Part shown: positions 51,520 through 60,052 of the stretch, one piece after another | Layout: each line of letters opens with the position of its first letter | Position numbering within the stretch: the first letter of the stretch is position 1 | Source of the DNA: Microbacterium dauci | Lineage (GTDB): Bacteria; Actinomycetota; Actinomycetes; Actinomycetales; Microbacteriaceae | DNA: 64,000 nucleotides | Assembly (NCBI RefSeq): GCF_030065535.1 | Contig: NZ_JASJND010000006.1 | Span: 186,001 to 250,000 of the forward strand | Direction: 5' to 3' | The notes under the pieces: generated by a model | Told to the model about the DNA's origin: nothing | The model's input: only the letters and a program-made list of their open reading frames with translations | Databases searched by the model: none | Translations under genes and position numbers: made by a program

Positions 51520-52497
51520 ATGAGCGAACCGATCACCGCCCCCGGATCGACGAAGATCTTCCGCGCCGCCATCTGGGTCGCCATCGGTGCACTCATCGCC
51601 GCCGCCCTCGTGTGCGTCGTATGGGTCCTGATCGGCGACGCGAACGGCCTCGTCGGCCGAGCCTTCCTCACGATCTTCCTGCTCGCAGCCTTCGCCGGAG
51701 TGGCGATCCTCGAGGCGGCATTGGCGCCGCGGCGCGCGGCATGGTTCTCGCTCGCGAGCATGGTCTCGTGGGTCGCGGCGCTCATCGTCGGCGCCTTCAT
51801 GATCTGGATGCCGGAGGCGTTCGGCGCCTACGACGTCGGCATCGCGCGATTCTTCAAGTTCCTCCTGATCGTGCTGATCCTGCAGGGCGTGCTTCTGCAC
51901 ATCCGCCTCTACTCCAAGGCGTTCGGTCGCTACCAGACCACCTTCACCAGCGTCGTCGCCTACGTGACGATGGGGCTGCTCGTGATCCTCGCGATCATGC
52001 TCACCGTCTCGCTGATGTTCTCGGAGTTCGTGGACTTCCTGCCGATCTACTGGCGCGTGGTCGTCGCGCTCGCGATCCTCGTCGCAGTCGGCACCGCACT
52101 CGTGCCGCTCGTGAACGCGCTGTTCGCGCCGAAGCGGCCGCGCCCGGCCGCGCCGCTGTCCGGATACGGCGCCGCCCCGCAGCACGCAGCGCCGCAGCCG
52201 CATGCCACGCAGCACGCGGGGCAGTACACGCAGGCGCAGCAGCCACCGGCCCCGCAGCAGGGCTGGCCGACGTTCGCCGACGGTCGCACCCCGCTCCCGG
52301 TCATGCCCGACGGCTCGCCGGACTGGAACGCGTACTACACCGGGTGGCCGACCTACCCGCAGCAGCCGTCTGCGCCGGTCGCCGACACCGCCGCGCCGAT
52401 CCCTGACGACACCGCTCCCTCGGCGCGGCACGCCGCGCCCGAGCAGCCCGCGCCGCCGGTCTACCCGCCTGCGCCGCCGGCGCCGCCGCAGCCCTAA
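51520..52497 (+). CDS. Six-helix membrane protein with a Pro/Ala-rich cytoplasmic tail
   Basis: 325-residue protein. Six hydrophobic helices lie at about 15-38, 45-67, 73-95, 108-127, 140-165 and 176-200, followed by a tail of about 120 residues rich in Ala, Pro, Gln and His (HAAPQPHATQHAGQYTQAQQ). No transport or enzyme motif was recognised. AAGGGA precedes the ATG. It may be a membrane scaffold or a stress protein; function is unknown. Confidence 0.7.
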   Translation: MSEPITAPGSTKIFRAAIWVAIGALIAAALVCVVWVLIGDANGLVGRAFLTIFLLAAFAGVAILEAALAPRRAAWFSLASMVSWVAALIVGAFMIWMPEAFGAYDVGIARFFKFLLIVLILQGVLLHIRLYSKAFGRYQTTFTSVVAYVTMGLLVILAIMLTVSLMFSEFVDFLPIYWRVVVALAILVAVGTALVPLVNALFAPKRPRPAAPLSGYGAAPQHAAPQPHATQHAGQYTQAQQPPAPQQGWPTFADGRTPLPVMPDGSPDWNAYYTGWPTYPQQPSAPVADTAAPIPDDTAPSARHAAPEQPAPPVYPPAPPAPPQP

Positions 52498-52501
52498 CGG
52501 C

Positions 52502-54055
52502 TCAGCTGCCGAGCAACTCCAGCGCGGCCATCGCCGCGTTGTGGCCGCCGATGCCGCTGACCGCGCCACCGCGCTGTGCGCCGGCACCGCACACCAACAC
52601 CCGGTCGTGCGCGGTCGCGACACCCCACCGCTGCGCGGGGGTCTCGAGCTCAGCGTCGTCCTGTGCCCACGGCCACGAGAGATCGCCGTGGAAGATGTCG
52701 CCGCCGCGCATGCCGAGTGACGCCTCGAGGTCGGCTGTCGTCCGCGCCTCGATACACGGCGTGCCGTCGGGCGCCTCGAACACGACGTCCGCGATCGGCT
52801 CCGCGAGCACCGAGTCGAGCGAGCGTTGGGCGGCCGCGAGCAGGGCATCGCGGTCGATGCCACCGGCGTCGACCAGACGGTGCGGCACCTGCAGGCCGAA
52901 CAGCGTCAGCGTCTGCGCGCCCGACTCCCGCAGCTCCGGCCCCAGAATCGACGGGTCGGTCAGAGAGTGGCAGTAGATCTCGGCCGGCAGGGGATCCGGG
53001 ATGCCGCCGGCCGCAGCGCTCGCGTGCGCGGCATCCAACTGGGTCAGGGTCTCATTGATGTGGAACGTCCCTGCGAACGCGGCCTCGGGAGCGACCGTCG
53101 TGTCGTGCAGGCGCGGGAGTCGGCGCAGCAGCATGTTGACCTTCACCTGCGCACCCTCGGGGGCTTCGAGAGCACCCTCGCTCCCGAGCAGGCCGTCGAG
53201 GACCGCAGGACCGACGCCGCTCAGCACGAGCTTCGCCGCGAGTGTCTCGCCGGAGTCGAGCGTGACCTCGCCGTCGGGGGTGATCGCGGTGACCGTCGCG
53301 CCGGTACGGAGGTGCGCACCGGCGTCACGCGCGGCGCGCTCGAGCGCGCCGCTGACGGTGCCCATGCCGCCGATCGGCACGTCCCAGTCCCCGGTCCCGC
53401 CGCCGATCACGTGGTAGAGGAAGCAGCGGTTCTGTCGGAGTGACGCATCATCTGCAGTCGCGAACGTGCCGATGAGGCCGTCGGTCAGCGCGATACCCCG
53501 CGCGACATCAGTGGACAGTGACGCACGGATCAGGTCGCCGAGCGGGCGTGCGGTCACCGCGTCCCACAGGTCGTCGTCACCGACCGCCGCACGCACGTCG
53601 CGCTCGCGGCGGAGCGGGGAGGTGACAGTCGGGAACAGGGTCTGCGCGAGGGGGAGGAGTCGCTCGCCGAATCGTTCGTAGCGGGTCGACTCGGCGGCAT
53701 CCCCCGTCGTCCGGAGGAAACTGTCGGCGGTCGCGTCGGCGTCGCCACGATCCACGAGGATCCCGCGGGCGGGATCGCCCGGCAGTGGGGTGTACGACGA
53801 GTACCGACGACGCTTGAGGCGGATGTCGAGGTTGAGGTCGCGGATGATCGAGACCGGCAACAGGCTCACGAGGTAGGAGTAGCGCGAGAGCCGGGCGTCG
53901 ACGCCGTCCCAGGGGCGCTCAGACACCGCAGCGCCGCCGACGCGGTCGAGCCGCTCGAGCACGGTCACCGCCTTTCCGGCACGGGCGAGGTACGCGGCGG
54001 CGACGAGCGCATTGTGCCCACCGCCGACGATGATGACGTCCTGGAGCGCTGACAT
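52502..54055 (-). CDS. PYROXD2-like FAD oxidoreductase (phytoene-desaturase superfamily)
   Basis: 517-residue flavoprotein. VIIVGGGHNALVAAAYLARAG and VLERLDRVGGAAVSERPW at the N-terminus, GGMGTVSGALERAARDAGA in the middle, and VLVCGAGAQRGGAVSGIGGHNAA at the C-terminus match the PYROXD2/CrtI-like group. There are no carotenoid genes nearby, so a carotenoid role is unsupported. TAGGTT six bases before the ATG suggests a leaderless mRNA. Divergent from the inositol-monophosphatase-family gene. Confidence 0.87.
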   Translation of the reverse strand: MSALQDVIIVGGGHNALVAAAYLARAGKAVTVLERLDRVGGAAVSERPWDGVDARLSRYSYLVSLLPVSIIRDLNLDIRLKRRRYSSYTPLPGDPARGILVDRGDADATADSFLRTTGDAAESTRYERFGERLLPLAQTLFPTVTSPLRRERDVRAAVGDDDLWDAVTARPLGDLIRASLSTDVARGIALTDGLIGTFATADDASLRQNRCFLYHVIGGGTGDWDVPIGGMGTVSGALERAARDAGAHLRTGATVTAITPDGEVTLDSGETLAAKLVLSGVGPAVLDGLLGSEGALEAPEGAQVKVNMLLRRLPRLHDTTVAPEAAFAGTFHINETLTQLDAAHASAAAGGIPDPLPAEIYCHSLTDPSILGPELRESGAQTLTLFGLQVPHRLVDAGGIDRDALLAAAQRSLDSVLAEPIADVVFEAPDGTPCIEARTTADLEASLGMRGGDIFHGDLSWPWAQDDAELETPAQRWGVATAHDRVLVCGAGAQRGGAVSGIGGHNAAMAALELLGS

Positions 54056-54061
54056 GGGCCC

Positions 54062-54067
54062 AACCTA
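54062..54067 (-). promoter_or_regulatory. Putative -10 element of the PYROXD2-like gene (leaderless)
   Basis: TAGGTT on the minus strand with 6 nt to the ATG at 54055. Confidence 0.5.
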
Positions 54068-54074
54068 GCCGGGA

Positions 54075-54080
54075 TAGCGT
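54075..54080 (+). promoter_or_regulatory. Putative -10 element of the inositol-monophosphatase-family gene
   Basis: TAGCGT with 7 nt to the ATG at 54088. GGGGAG also lies in the gap, so the layout is ambiguous. Confidence 0.35.
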
Positions 54081-54087
54081 GGGGAGC

Positions 54088-54876
54088 ATGGATGCCGCCG
54101 CGCTCGCCGACCTCGCCCTCGACATCGCCCGCGAAGCCGGTGCGCTCGCGCGCCGCCGACGCGCCGAGGGCGTGGCGATCGCCGCGACGAAGTCGGCGCT
54201 CGCCGACATCGTCACCGAAGCGGACCGCGAGGTCGAGACGCTGATCCGCGCCCGGCTCGACGAGGCGCGACCCGACGACGGATTCCTCGGCGAGGAGTCG
54301 GGGGCCGAGCGCGGCACGTCGGGGATCACCTGGGTCGTCGACCCGATCGACGGCACGGTGAACTATGCCTACGGGATGCCGCACTACGCGGTGAGCATCG
54401 CGGCGGTCGAGGGTGAGCCCGAGCCGAGCGCGTGGTCGTGGCTCGTAGGCGTCGTCCACAACCCCGCGGTCGGCGAGACCTTCACGGCGACCCGCGGCGA
54501 GGGAGCCTTCCTCGATGGTCAGCGCATCGCAGTGTCGGAGGTCGGTGCGGCCGGTGCGTTGCTGGCGACCGGGTTCGGCTACGACCCAGCGACCCACGCC
54601 GGCGACCTGGCCCGCCTCGCTCGGGTGATGCCCCTTGCGCGCGATATCCGCCGTGCCGGCGCCGCCTCACTCGACCTCGCGTACGTCGCCGCCGGTCGGC
54701 TCGACGGCTACTTCGAGCGGGGCCTGCACCCCTGGGATCATGCGGCGGGTGCGCTGCTCGTCGAAGAGGCCGGGGGAGTCGTCTCGGGGCTGCCCGGCGG
54801 GCGTCCCGGACGGGCGATGACGGTCGCGGCATCCGTTTCGTTGCACGCACGTCTGCTCGACGCGATCGGGGAGTGA
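54088..54876 (+). CDS. Inositol monophosphatase family protein
   Basis: 262-residue Mg-dependent phosphatase. Metal-site motifs are FLGEESGAERG, WVVDPIDGTVNYAYG and HPWDHAAGALLVEEAGG, as in inositol-1-phosphatase and histidinol-phosphatase (HisN) of Actinobacteria. The substrate may be inositol phosphate, histidinol phosphate or a nucleotide derivative; sequence does not decide. ATG 54088 (MDAAAL) was chosen over an upstream GTG. Confidence 0.88.
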   Translation: MDAAALADLALDIAREAGALARRRRAEGVAIAATKSALADIVTEADREVETLIRARLDEARPDDGFLGEESGAERGTSGITWVVDPIDGTVNYAYGMPHYAVSIAAVEGEPEPSAWSWLVGVVHNPAVGETFTATRGEGAFLDGQRIAVSEVGAAGALLATGFGYDPATHAGDLARLARVMPLARDIRRAGAASLDLAYVAAGRLDGYFERGLHPWDHAAGALLVEEAGGVVSGLPGGRPGRAMTVAASVSLHARLLDAIGE

Positions 54877-55004
54877 TCGCACATGGCTTTTCCAGCGCCG
54901 TCGTGTACCGTGGTTATCTGATCGTTACCAACGCTTGCCCGAGCGTGAGATCGTGAAGCCCAAGCCCGCGGCATCAGCCGCATGATCCCGAGAGCCCTGC
55001 GCGT

Positions 55005-56231
55005 TTGACCCTCGACACCCCTGCGACCGACGCCTCCGGCGGCCGTCGCGATCGGCGCACCCGCGCGGCGTCCGACGCGACGCTGACGCGCTCGGAATAC
55101 CGCCGTCGCGCGGCTGAGGCAGCAGCGCTCGCGGCGGCGCAGGAGCCCGCGGCGTCCATCGTCGAGCAGGTCGTCGTCGAGACGGCCGTCACGCTTCCGC
55201 TCCGTCGCCGCGACCGCAGTGCGCGTCACGCTGCGACGCCGGTCGAGGCGCCTGAGGTTCCCACCGCGCCCGCGGGGCAGATCTTCCTGGACGAGACGAT
55301 CGTCCTGCCCTCCGCCTCGTCCACGCACATTCCCGCCGCGGCGACACTCGTCGACGAGTTCGCGCTGGCCGCCGAGGCGTTCGCCTTCACCGGCGAGACG
55401 CCGATTCAGGTTGCGCGCGCCGCGCACGAGGGACAGCACGTGCCGACCTCACGTGCGGGGGCTGCTGCCCTCACCGCGCCGAAGCCGCGCCGCGGACGCG
55501 TCGTCTTCAAGCGCGTCGCTGCGGCATCGTTCTCGGTCGGCGTCGTCGGTGTCGTCGGCGCGCTGGCCTTCGCGACCACGACGCCCGTGTCGGCCGTCAC
55601 CGCGTTCGGCTCGGCCGTCTCGGGCGACATCTCGATCGTCGCGCCGGAGAGCACGAACGCGAAGAGCGAGATCCAGGCGTACGTCGCGGCATCCGACATG
55701 AAGGCATCGGATCTCGTCCGTTCGGAGTCCTACGACATCGAGTCGATGGCGGATGTCGCCGCCGACTCGGGAGTCACACAGTTCGCCGGCACCTGGGTCA
55801 ATGACACCGGTGCCGACATCCAGTGGCCCTTCCCGGTCGGCGTTCCGATCTCGGCTGCGTACGGCTCGACGTCGTACCTGTCGAAGTTCTCGACGCCGCA
55901 CCGTGGCGTCGACCTGACGCCGGGACGCGGCGCGGAGATCCACGCGGTCGCCGCCGGAACCGTCCGGATCGCGACCGAAGGCGGCGGTGACTACGGCGTG
56001 ACCGTCGTCATCGACCACATCATCGACGGCCAGCTCGTCTCGACCCGCTACGGCCACATGGAGTACGGCTCGCTGCGGGTGTCGCCGGGCGACACCGTCG
56101 AAGTCGGCGACGTGATCGGCACGGTCGGCTCGACCGGCAAGGCGACGGGTCCGCATCTGCACCTCGAGGTCCTCCTCGGCGGCACGCAGCGGGTCGACCC
56201 GATGGCGTGGCTGTACGAGCACACGGACTGA
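55005..56231 (+). CDS. M23 family metallopeptidase (LytM domain)
   Basis: 408-residue cell-wall peptidase. The first ~160 residues are Arg/Ala-rich and probably cytoplasmic; a membrane helix (about 170-195) follows, then a linker and a C-terminal LytM/M23 domain with HRGVDLTPG and GPHLHLEV, which supply the zinc ligands. It likely cleaves peptidoglycan cross-bridges. The start appears to be TTG; no better start codon fits. The 128-base upstream region holds no clear c-di-AMP riboswitch. Confidence 0.85.
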   Translation: MTLDTPATDASGGRRDRRTRAASDATLTRSEYRRRAAEAAALAAAQEPAASIVEQVVVETAVTLPLRRRDRSARHAATPVEAPEVPTAPAGQIFLDETIVLPSASSTHIPAAATLVDEFALAAEAFAFTGETPIQVARAAHEGQHVPTSRAGAAALTAPKPRRGRVVFKRVAAASFSVGVVGVVGALAFATTTPVSAVTAFGSAVSGDISIVAPESTNAKSEIQAYVAASDMKASDLVRSESYDIESMADVAADSGVTQFAGTWVNDTGADIQWPFPVGVPISAAYGSTSYLSKFSTPHRGVDLTPGRGAEIHAVAAGTVRIATEGGGDYGVTVVIDHIIDGQLVSTRYGHMEYGSLRVSPGDTVEVGDVIGTVGSTGKATGPHLHLEVLLGGTQRVDPMAWLYEHTD

Positions 56232-56295
56232 TCCGCGTTCGGTGGGATGCCGCGGCTCTGGTATCCTCTTCTAGTTGCCTGCTCGCAGGCAGCAC

Positions 56296-56367
56296 GCCCC
56301 GATAGCTCAGTGGCAGAGCACTTCCATGGTAAGGAAGGGGTCGTCAGTTCAATCCTGACTCGGGGCT
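56296..56367 (+). tRNA. tRNA-Thr (GGT)
   Basis: Acceptor GCCCCGA/TCGGGGC, D arm GCTCAGTGGCAGAGC, anticodon stem CTTCC/GGAAG with GGT at 56338-56340, T arm GTTCAATCC. No CCA encoded. Confidence 0.93.
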
Positions 56368-56392
56368 CGCAAGACACCTTCGGGTGATTCGC

Positions 56393-56466
56393 GGCGGGGT
56401 AGCTCAGCTGGTCAGAGCGCACGACTCATAATCGTGAGGTCGCGGGTTCAAGCCCCGCTCCCGCTA
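56393..56466 (+). tRNA. tRNA-Met (CAT), elongator type
   Basis: Acceptor GGCGGGG/TCCCGCT (two G-T pairs), D arm GCTCAGCTGGTCAGAGC, anticodon stem CACGA/TCGTG with CAT at 56427-56429, T loop GTTCAAGCC. The G1-T72 start and overall sequence fit elongator Met; a tRNA-Ile2 (lysidine) is less likely. Confidence 0.9.
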
Positions 56467-56473
56467 CGCAAAG

Positions 56474-56500
56474 CCCCCGGCTCCACCCGGGGGTTTTGTT
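56474..56500 (+). terminator. Rho-independent terminator after the tRNA pair
   Basis: CCCCCGG (56474-56480) and CCGGGGG (56487-56493) with a T-run TTTTGTT (56494-56500). Confidence 0.85.
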
Positions 56501-56530
56501 GCGTCTGGGCGCGCGTCGCGCCGCGGCATC

Positions 56531-56613
56531 CGCTCGCGAGAAACCACTCCTGCGCGAGAAACCATGCGCGCGGTGGGGTTTCGCGCCCAGGATGGTTTCT
56601 GGCGGTCCGAGCG
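56531..56613. repeat. Four-armed AGAAACCA repeat, copy 1
   Basis: Two direct AGAAACCA arms (56539-56546, 56557-56564) are followed by a partial GGTTTC arm near 56577 and a full TGGTTTCT arm (56593-56600); outer CGCTCG (56531-56536) and CGAGCG (56608-56613) also pair. Spacing of the arms is identical in the copy at 58944. It lies between the tRNA-Met terminator and a convergent TetR gene. Confidence 0.75.
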
Positions 56614-56640
56614 TCGCCACGCGGTCCGCTCCGTCCGTGC

Positions 56641-57297
56641 TCAGCCCTCGAGGTCGTCGGTGAGCTGCGCGGCGAGCGAGCCCAAGCCTCGCCGCAGGCC
56701 GAGGTAGGTCTCACGGACGCGGATCGACTCGCCCTGCTCGGCGCGGATCGCCCACTCCTCGAACGCGAGGCGGACAAGCAGTGAGGTCGCAGCGACGGCC
56801 GCGCGGATCGTGAGGAGATCGGCGCCCGGCCCCGTGGCATCCGCTGCGGCATCGGTGAGCCGGTCGGCGTGCTCTGCCTCGATGCGCAGCGCGAGCGCCA
56901 GGATCGTCGGCTCGGCGCCGACGAGGCGGCGCACGCGCAGCGCCCGCGCGTGCTCGGCGGGCGTCTCGTCGAACTCCGTCAGGATCGTCAGCCAGTTCGC
57001 CTCGATGGCGCGGATCAGCGACTCACCCCGCGCGATGGCGTCGGCGACCGCGGCGATTTGCGACTCGGTGTCTTCAGTGGACGGGAGGACCGCCGCCTCC
57101 TTCGTCGCGTAGTAGCGGAAGAAGGTGCGCGGCGACGTGCCCGCCCGGCGGGTGATGTCGTCGACCGTCGTGCCGTCGACGCCCTGCTCCTCGAACAGGT
57201 CGAGCGCGGCATCCGAAAGCTCCCGCAGGGTCTCGCGCCGACGTCGCTCCCGCAACCCGGGCGCAGGAGCGTCGACGGGGTCTTCTCCTGGAGTCAC
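56641..57297 (-). CDS. TetR family regulator of the adjacent exporter
   Basis: 218-residue TetR protein. Helix-turn-helix about residues 20-65: RETLRELSDAALDLFEEQGVD, TTVDDITRRAGTSPRTFFRYY, the last being a well-known TetR segment. The start is a GTG at 57297. It diverges from a DHA2 drug exporter across a 21-bp perfect palindrome, so it very likely represses that gene and itself. The ligand is unknown. Confidence 0.9.
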   Translation of the reverse strand: MTPGEDPVDAPAPGLRERRRRETLRELSDAALDLFEEQGVDGTTVDDITRRAGTSPRTFFRYYATKEAAVLPSTEDTESQIAAVADAIARGESLIRAIEANWLTILTEFDETPAEHARALRVRRLVGAEPTILALALRIEAEHADRLTDAAADATGPGADLLTIRAAVAATSLLVRLAFEEWAIRAEQGESIRVRETYLGLRRGLGSLAAQLTDDLEG

Positions 57298-57322
57298 AGG
57301 TAAATTCTTGCATAACGCGCCA

Positions 57323-57343
57323 AAGTGGCAGTGACTGCCACTT
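57323..57343. promoter_or_regulatory. Palindromic TetR operator
   Basis: AAGTGGCAGT (57323-57332), G, ACTGCCACTT (57334-57343): perfect 10-bp arms around one base. TTATGAT overlapping its right edge may be the exporter's -10. Confidence 0.8.
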
Positions 57344-57423
57344 ATGATGGTGACGTCGGCTCATCGTCGCGTCGGCGCCCGCATCGGAACGCCGACGCGC
57401 CCCGTACGACGAAGGACACTCCC

Positions 57424-58899
57424 GTGACGCTCAGCGACTCCCGCCCCGACACCGCCTCGGTCCCCACGACCGCCGCCGCACCCCGCACCGGCCCCGTCAT
57501 CGCCCTGCTGGTCGCTGCCGCATTCGTGGTCATTCTGAACGAGACGATCATGGGCGTCGCGTTGCCACGCCTCATGGCCGACCTCGAGATCACCGCCGCG
57601 ACTGCGCAGTGGCTCACGACGGGGTTCCTGCTCACCATGGCGATCGTGATCCCGCTCACGGGGTACCTTCTTGCCCGGTTCCCGCTGCGGAATGTCTTCC
57701 TCACCGCGATGAGCCTTTTCGCGCTCGGCACGCTCGTCGCCGCACTCGCACCGGGCTTCGGTGTCCTGCTCGCCGGCCGCATCATTCAGGCATCCGGCAC
57801 CGCGATCATGATGCCGTTGCTCATGACGACGGTCCTCAACATCGTCCCCGCGACCCACCGCGGTCGGATGATGGGCGTCATCAGCATCGTCATCGCGGTC
57901 GCACCGGCGGTCGGTCCGACCGTGTCGGGGCTCATCCTGTCGGTGCTCGACTGGCGCTGGATGTTCTGGCTCGTGCTGCCGATCGCGCTCCTGTCGCTCG
58001 CACTCGGTGCGCTCTGGGTCCGCAACGTCACCGAGACCCGCGAGGCGCACTTCGACCTCCTCTCCGTCGTCCTCTCGGCCCTCGGCTTCGGCGGCCTCAT
58101 CTTCGGGCTCAGCTCGATCGGCGAGTCGGCATCCGGCCACGCGCCCGTCCCGGTCTGGATTCCGCTCGTCATCGGCGCTGTGTCGCTCGCCGCGTTCGTC
58201 GCGCGACAGCTGTTCCTCCAGCGGACGGATGCCGCGCTGCTCGATCTCCGCGTGTTCCGCTCGCGTTCGTTCAGCCTCGCGGTCACGCTCGTCGTCGTCG
58301 TGATGTCGGCGCTGTTCGGATCGCTCATCCTGCTGCCGATCTACCTGCAGCAGGTGCTCGGCATGGACGTGCTGGCAGTCGGCTTGCTGCTCCTGCCCGG
58401 CGGCATCCTCATGGGTGTCATCGCGCCCATCGTCGGCTCGCTGTTCGACCGGTTCGGCCCGACGCCACTCGTTGTTCCGGGCATGATCGTCGCCGCGCTC
58501 GCGCTCTGGGGGATGACCACCTTCGACGCCGCGACCACCACCGGCTGGATCATCGCCATCCACATCACCCTGAACCTCGGGCTCGGCTTCGTCTTCACGC
58601 CGCTGCTGACGTCGGCGCTCGGCTCACTGCCGCAGAAGCTCTACTCGCACGGCAGCGCGACGGTCGGCACGATGCAGCAGGTCGCGGGTGCCGCCGGAAC
58701 GGCCCTGTTCGTGACGCTGATGTCAGTCGGTGCCGCCGCTGCGGCCGCCGATGGAGCGGATGCCACGGCCGCAACGGCCTCCGGCACGCACACCGCGTTC
58801 CTCGTCGGTGCGATCGTCGCCTCGGCGGCCGTCGCGCTCGCCTGCTTCGTCCGGAGGCCGCAGAACGCGGAGGCGTCTGCCGGGATGCCGGTGCACTGA
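57424..58899 (+). CDS. DHA2 family MFS multidrug exporter
   Basis: 491-residue MFS transporter with about 14 helices, as in DHA2 drug:H+ antiporters (EmrB/QacA group). LNETIMGVALPRLMADLEI, QWLTTGFLLTMAIVIPLTGYL, and MPLLMTTVLNIVPATHRGRMMG are family-typical. GTG 57424 follows GAAGGA; an ATG at 57325 lies in the operator and is rejected. The last part is Ala-rich. Substrates unknown; regulated by the divergent TetR. Confidence 0.92.
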   Translation: MTLSDSRPDTASVPTTAAAPRTGPVIALLVAAAFVVILNETIMGVALPRLMADLEITAATAQWLTTGFLLTMAIVIPLTGYLLARFPLRNVFLTAMSLFALGTLVAALAPGFGVLLAGRIIQASGTAIMMPLLMTTVLNIVPATHRGRMMGVISIVIAVAPAVGPTVSGLILSVLDWRWMFWLVLPIALLSLALGALWVRNVTETREAHFDLLSVVLSALGFGGLIFGLSSIGESASGHAPVPVWIPLVIGAVSLAAFVARQLFLQRTDAALLDLRVFRSRSFSLAVTLVVVVMSALFGSLILLPIYLQQVLGMDVLAVGLLLLPGGILMGVIAPIVGSLFDRFGPTPLVVPGMIVAALALWGMTTFDAATTTGWIIAIHITLNLGLGFVFTPLLTSALGSLPQKLYSHGSATVGTMQQVAGAAGTALFVTLMSVGAAAAAADGADATAATASGTHTAFLVGAIVASAAVALACFVRRPQNAEASAGMPVH

Positions 58900-58943
58900 C
58901 GGCGCGGCGGGCGCTTCTCGTCCGTGCTCTGACGCCGCGGGGC

Positions 58944-59013
58944 CGCTCGCGAGAAACCATTCGGGCGCGAGAAACCAGCGCTGCGGTGGTGTTTCGGAGC
59001 GATCGTGGTTTCT
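58944..59013. repeat. Four-armed AGAAACCA repeat, copy 2
   Basis: AGAAACCA at 58952-58959 and 58970-58977, a partial GTTTC arm near 58991, and TGGTTTCT at 59006-59013. Arm-to-arm distances (18 and 36 bases) equal those of copy 1, while the loops differ. It lies between convergent exporter and LysR genes. Confidence 0.75.
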
Positions 59014-59058
59014 CAGTGGCGGATGCCGCGCGTGCACTCGCGCCGGCGAGTGGCTACC

Positions 59059-59949
59059 TCACTCCACGCGGGCGTCGTCGAACGCGGTCTGCAGGGCGTC
59101 TCGAACCGCTCGGATGCCGGGGCGATCGGCCGCCCCCGACCGCGTCGCGACGAACACGTCGCGACGCGGGGCTCCCGGCAGGTCGGCGAGGCGCACCGGG
59201 GCGGGGGCGCCGGCGAACACCAGGGTGGGCAGCATCCCGACCGCGACGCCCGCGCCGATCAGCGTCACGTGCGCGGTGAGGTCGGCGAGCTCGAAGGGCA
59301 CGTCGGGTTCGAAGCCCGCAGCCCGGCACTGCTGCGTCGTCCACTCCCGCGCGGCGGTTCCCACCGGCTCCATGACCCAGGGGCGGTCCGCGAGGTCGGC
59401 CAACGCGACCGCCGCCGCACCGGCGGCGGTCGCGAGCCGGATGCTGTCGTGGCCGAGCAGCGTGCGGGCGATGCCCGCCCGATGCGCTCTCGTGTGGCCG
59501 GGATACTGCTCGGCGACGACGAGGTCGAATCCGCGGGCGGCGAGCTCGAAGAGCCCTTCCTCGGGCGGTAGTTCGACGATCTCGACGCGCAGGTCGGGCA
59601 CGCTCGCGTGCAGCGCGGTCAGCGCGCGGGGGATGAGTCCCAGCACCGCCGACTGCATCGCGGCGACGCGCACGGGCGCGAGCGAGGGGCGCATCCGTTC
59701 GAGCTCGGCGCGGACGAGCTCGTCCTCGTCCAGCATGCGGGCAGCGTGGGCCGCGAGCGCCTGACCGTGCGCGGTCAGGCGCACGCGGCGGCCGTCCGGT
59801 TCGAGGAGCGGCACGCCCGCCTCGGCTTCGAGGCGGGCGAGTTGCTGCGAGACGGACGAGGGGCTGTAGCTGAGCGCGTCGGCCACGGCGGCGAGGGTGC
59901 CGCGGACGGCGAGTTCGTGGAGCAGTCGCAGGCGACGGAGCTCGAACAT
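59059..59949 (-). CDS. LysR family regulator, probably of putA
   Basis: 296-residue LysR protein. The helix-turn-helix is near the N-terminus (LRLLHELAVRGTLAAVADALSYSPSSVSQQ), followed by a substrate-binding domain. ATG 59949 (MFELRRL) is preferred to 59961. It diverges from putA across a 16-bp palindrome, so it probably controls putA in response to proline or a breakdown product. Family members of this kind often repress and activate from one site. Confidence 0.88.
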   Translation of the reverse strand: MFELRRLRLLHELAVRGTLAAVADALSYSPSSVSQQLARLEAEAGVPLLEPDGRRVRLTAHGQALAAHAARMLDEDELVRAELERMRPSLAPVRVAAMQSAVLGLIPRALTALHASVPDLRVEIVELPPEEGLFELAARGFDLVVAEQYPGHTRAHRAGIARTLLGHDSIRLATAAGAAAVALADLADRPWVMEPVGTAAREWTTQQCRAAGFEPDVPFELADLTAHVTLIGAGVAVGMLPTLVFAGAPAPVRLADLPGAPRRDVFVATRSGAADRPGIRAVRDALQTAFDDARVE

Positions 59950-59974
59950 GGCGGCATCCATTCATCGCTCAGGG

Positions 59975-59990
59975 TGATGAGTACTCATCA
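59975..59990. promoter_or_regulatory. Palindromic operator between LysR gene and putA
   Basis: TGATGAGTACTCATCA is a perfect 16-bp dyad. It matches the size of LysR-type recognition sites; the AT-rich TCATAAACG stretch follows. Confidence 0.7.
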
Positions 59991-60052
59991 TAAACGTTCG
60001 CTTTTGTCGATGGGTCGCGCGCCGCACACTGATCCTGACCCCGAGGAGCGCA

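Noticed and set aside
52502-54055. Phytoene desaturase of a carotenoid pathway
   Set aside because: The sequence is closer to PYROXD2-like proteins and no carotenoid gene is nearby.
54877-55004. c-di-AMP (ydaO-type) riboswitch upstream of the M23 peptidase
   Set aside because: Such riboswitches often precede peptidoglycan hydrolases in Actinobacteria, but I cannot find the conserved segments in these 128 bases.
56531-59013. AGAAACCA repeats as a CRISPR array
   Set aside because: Only two copies exist, 2.4 kb apart, with inverted internal arms and no cas genes.
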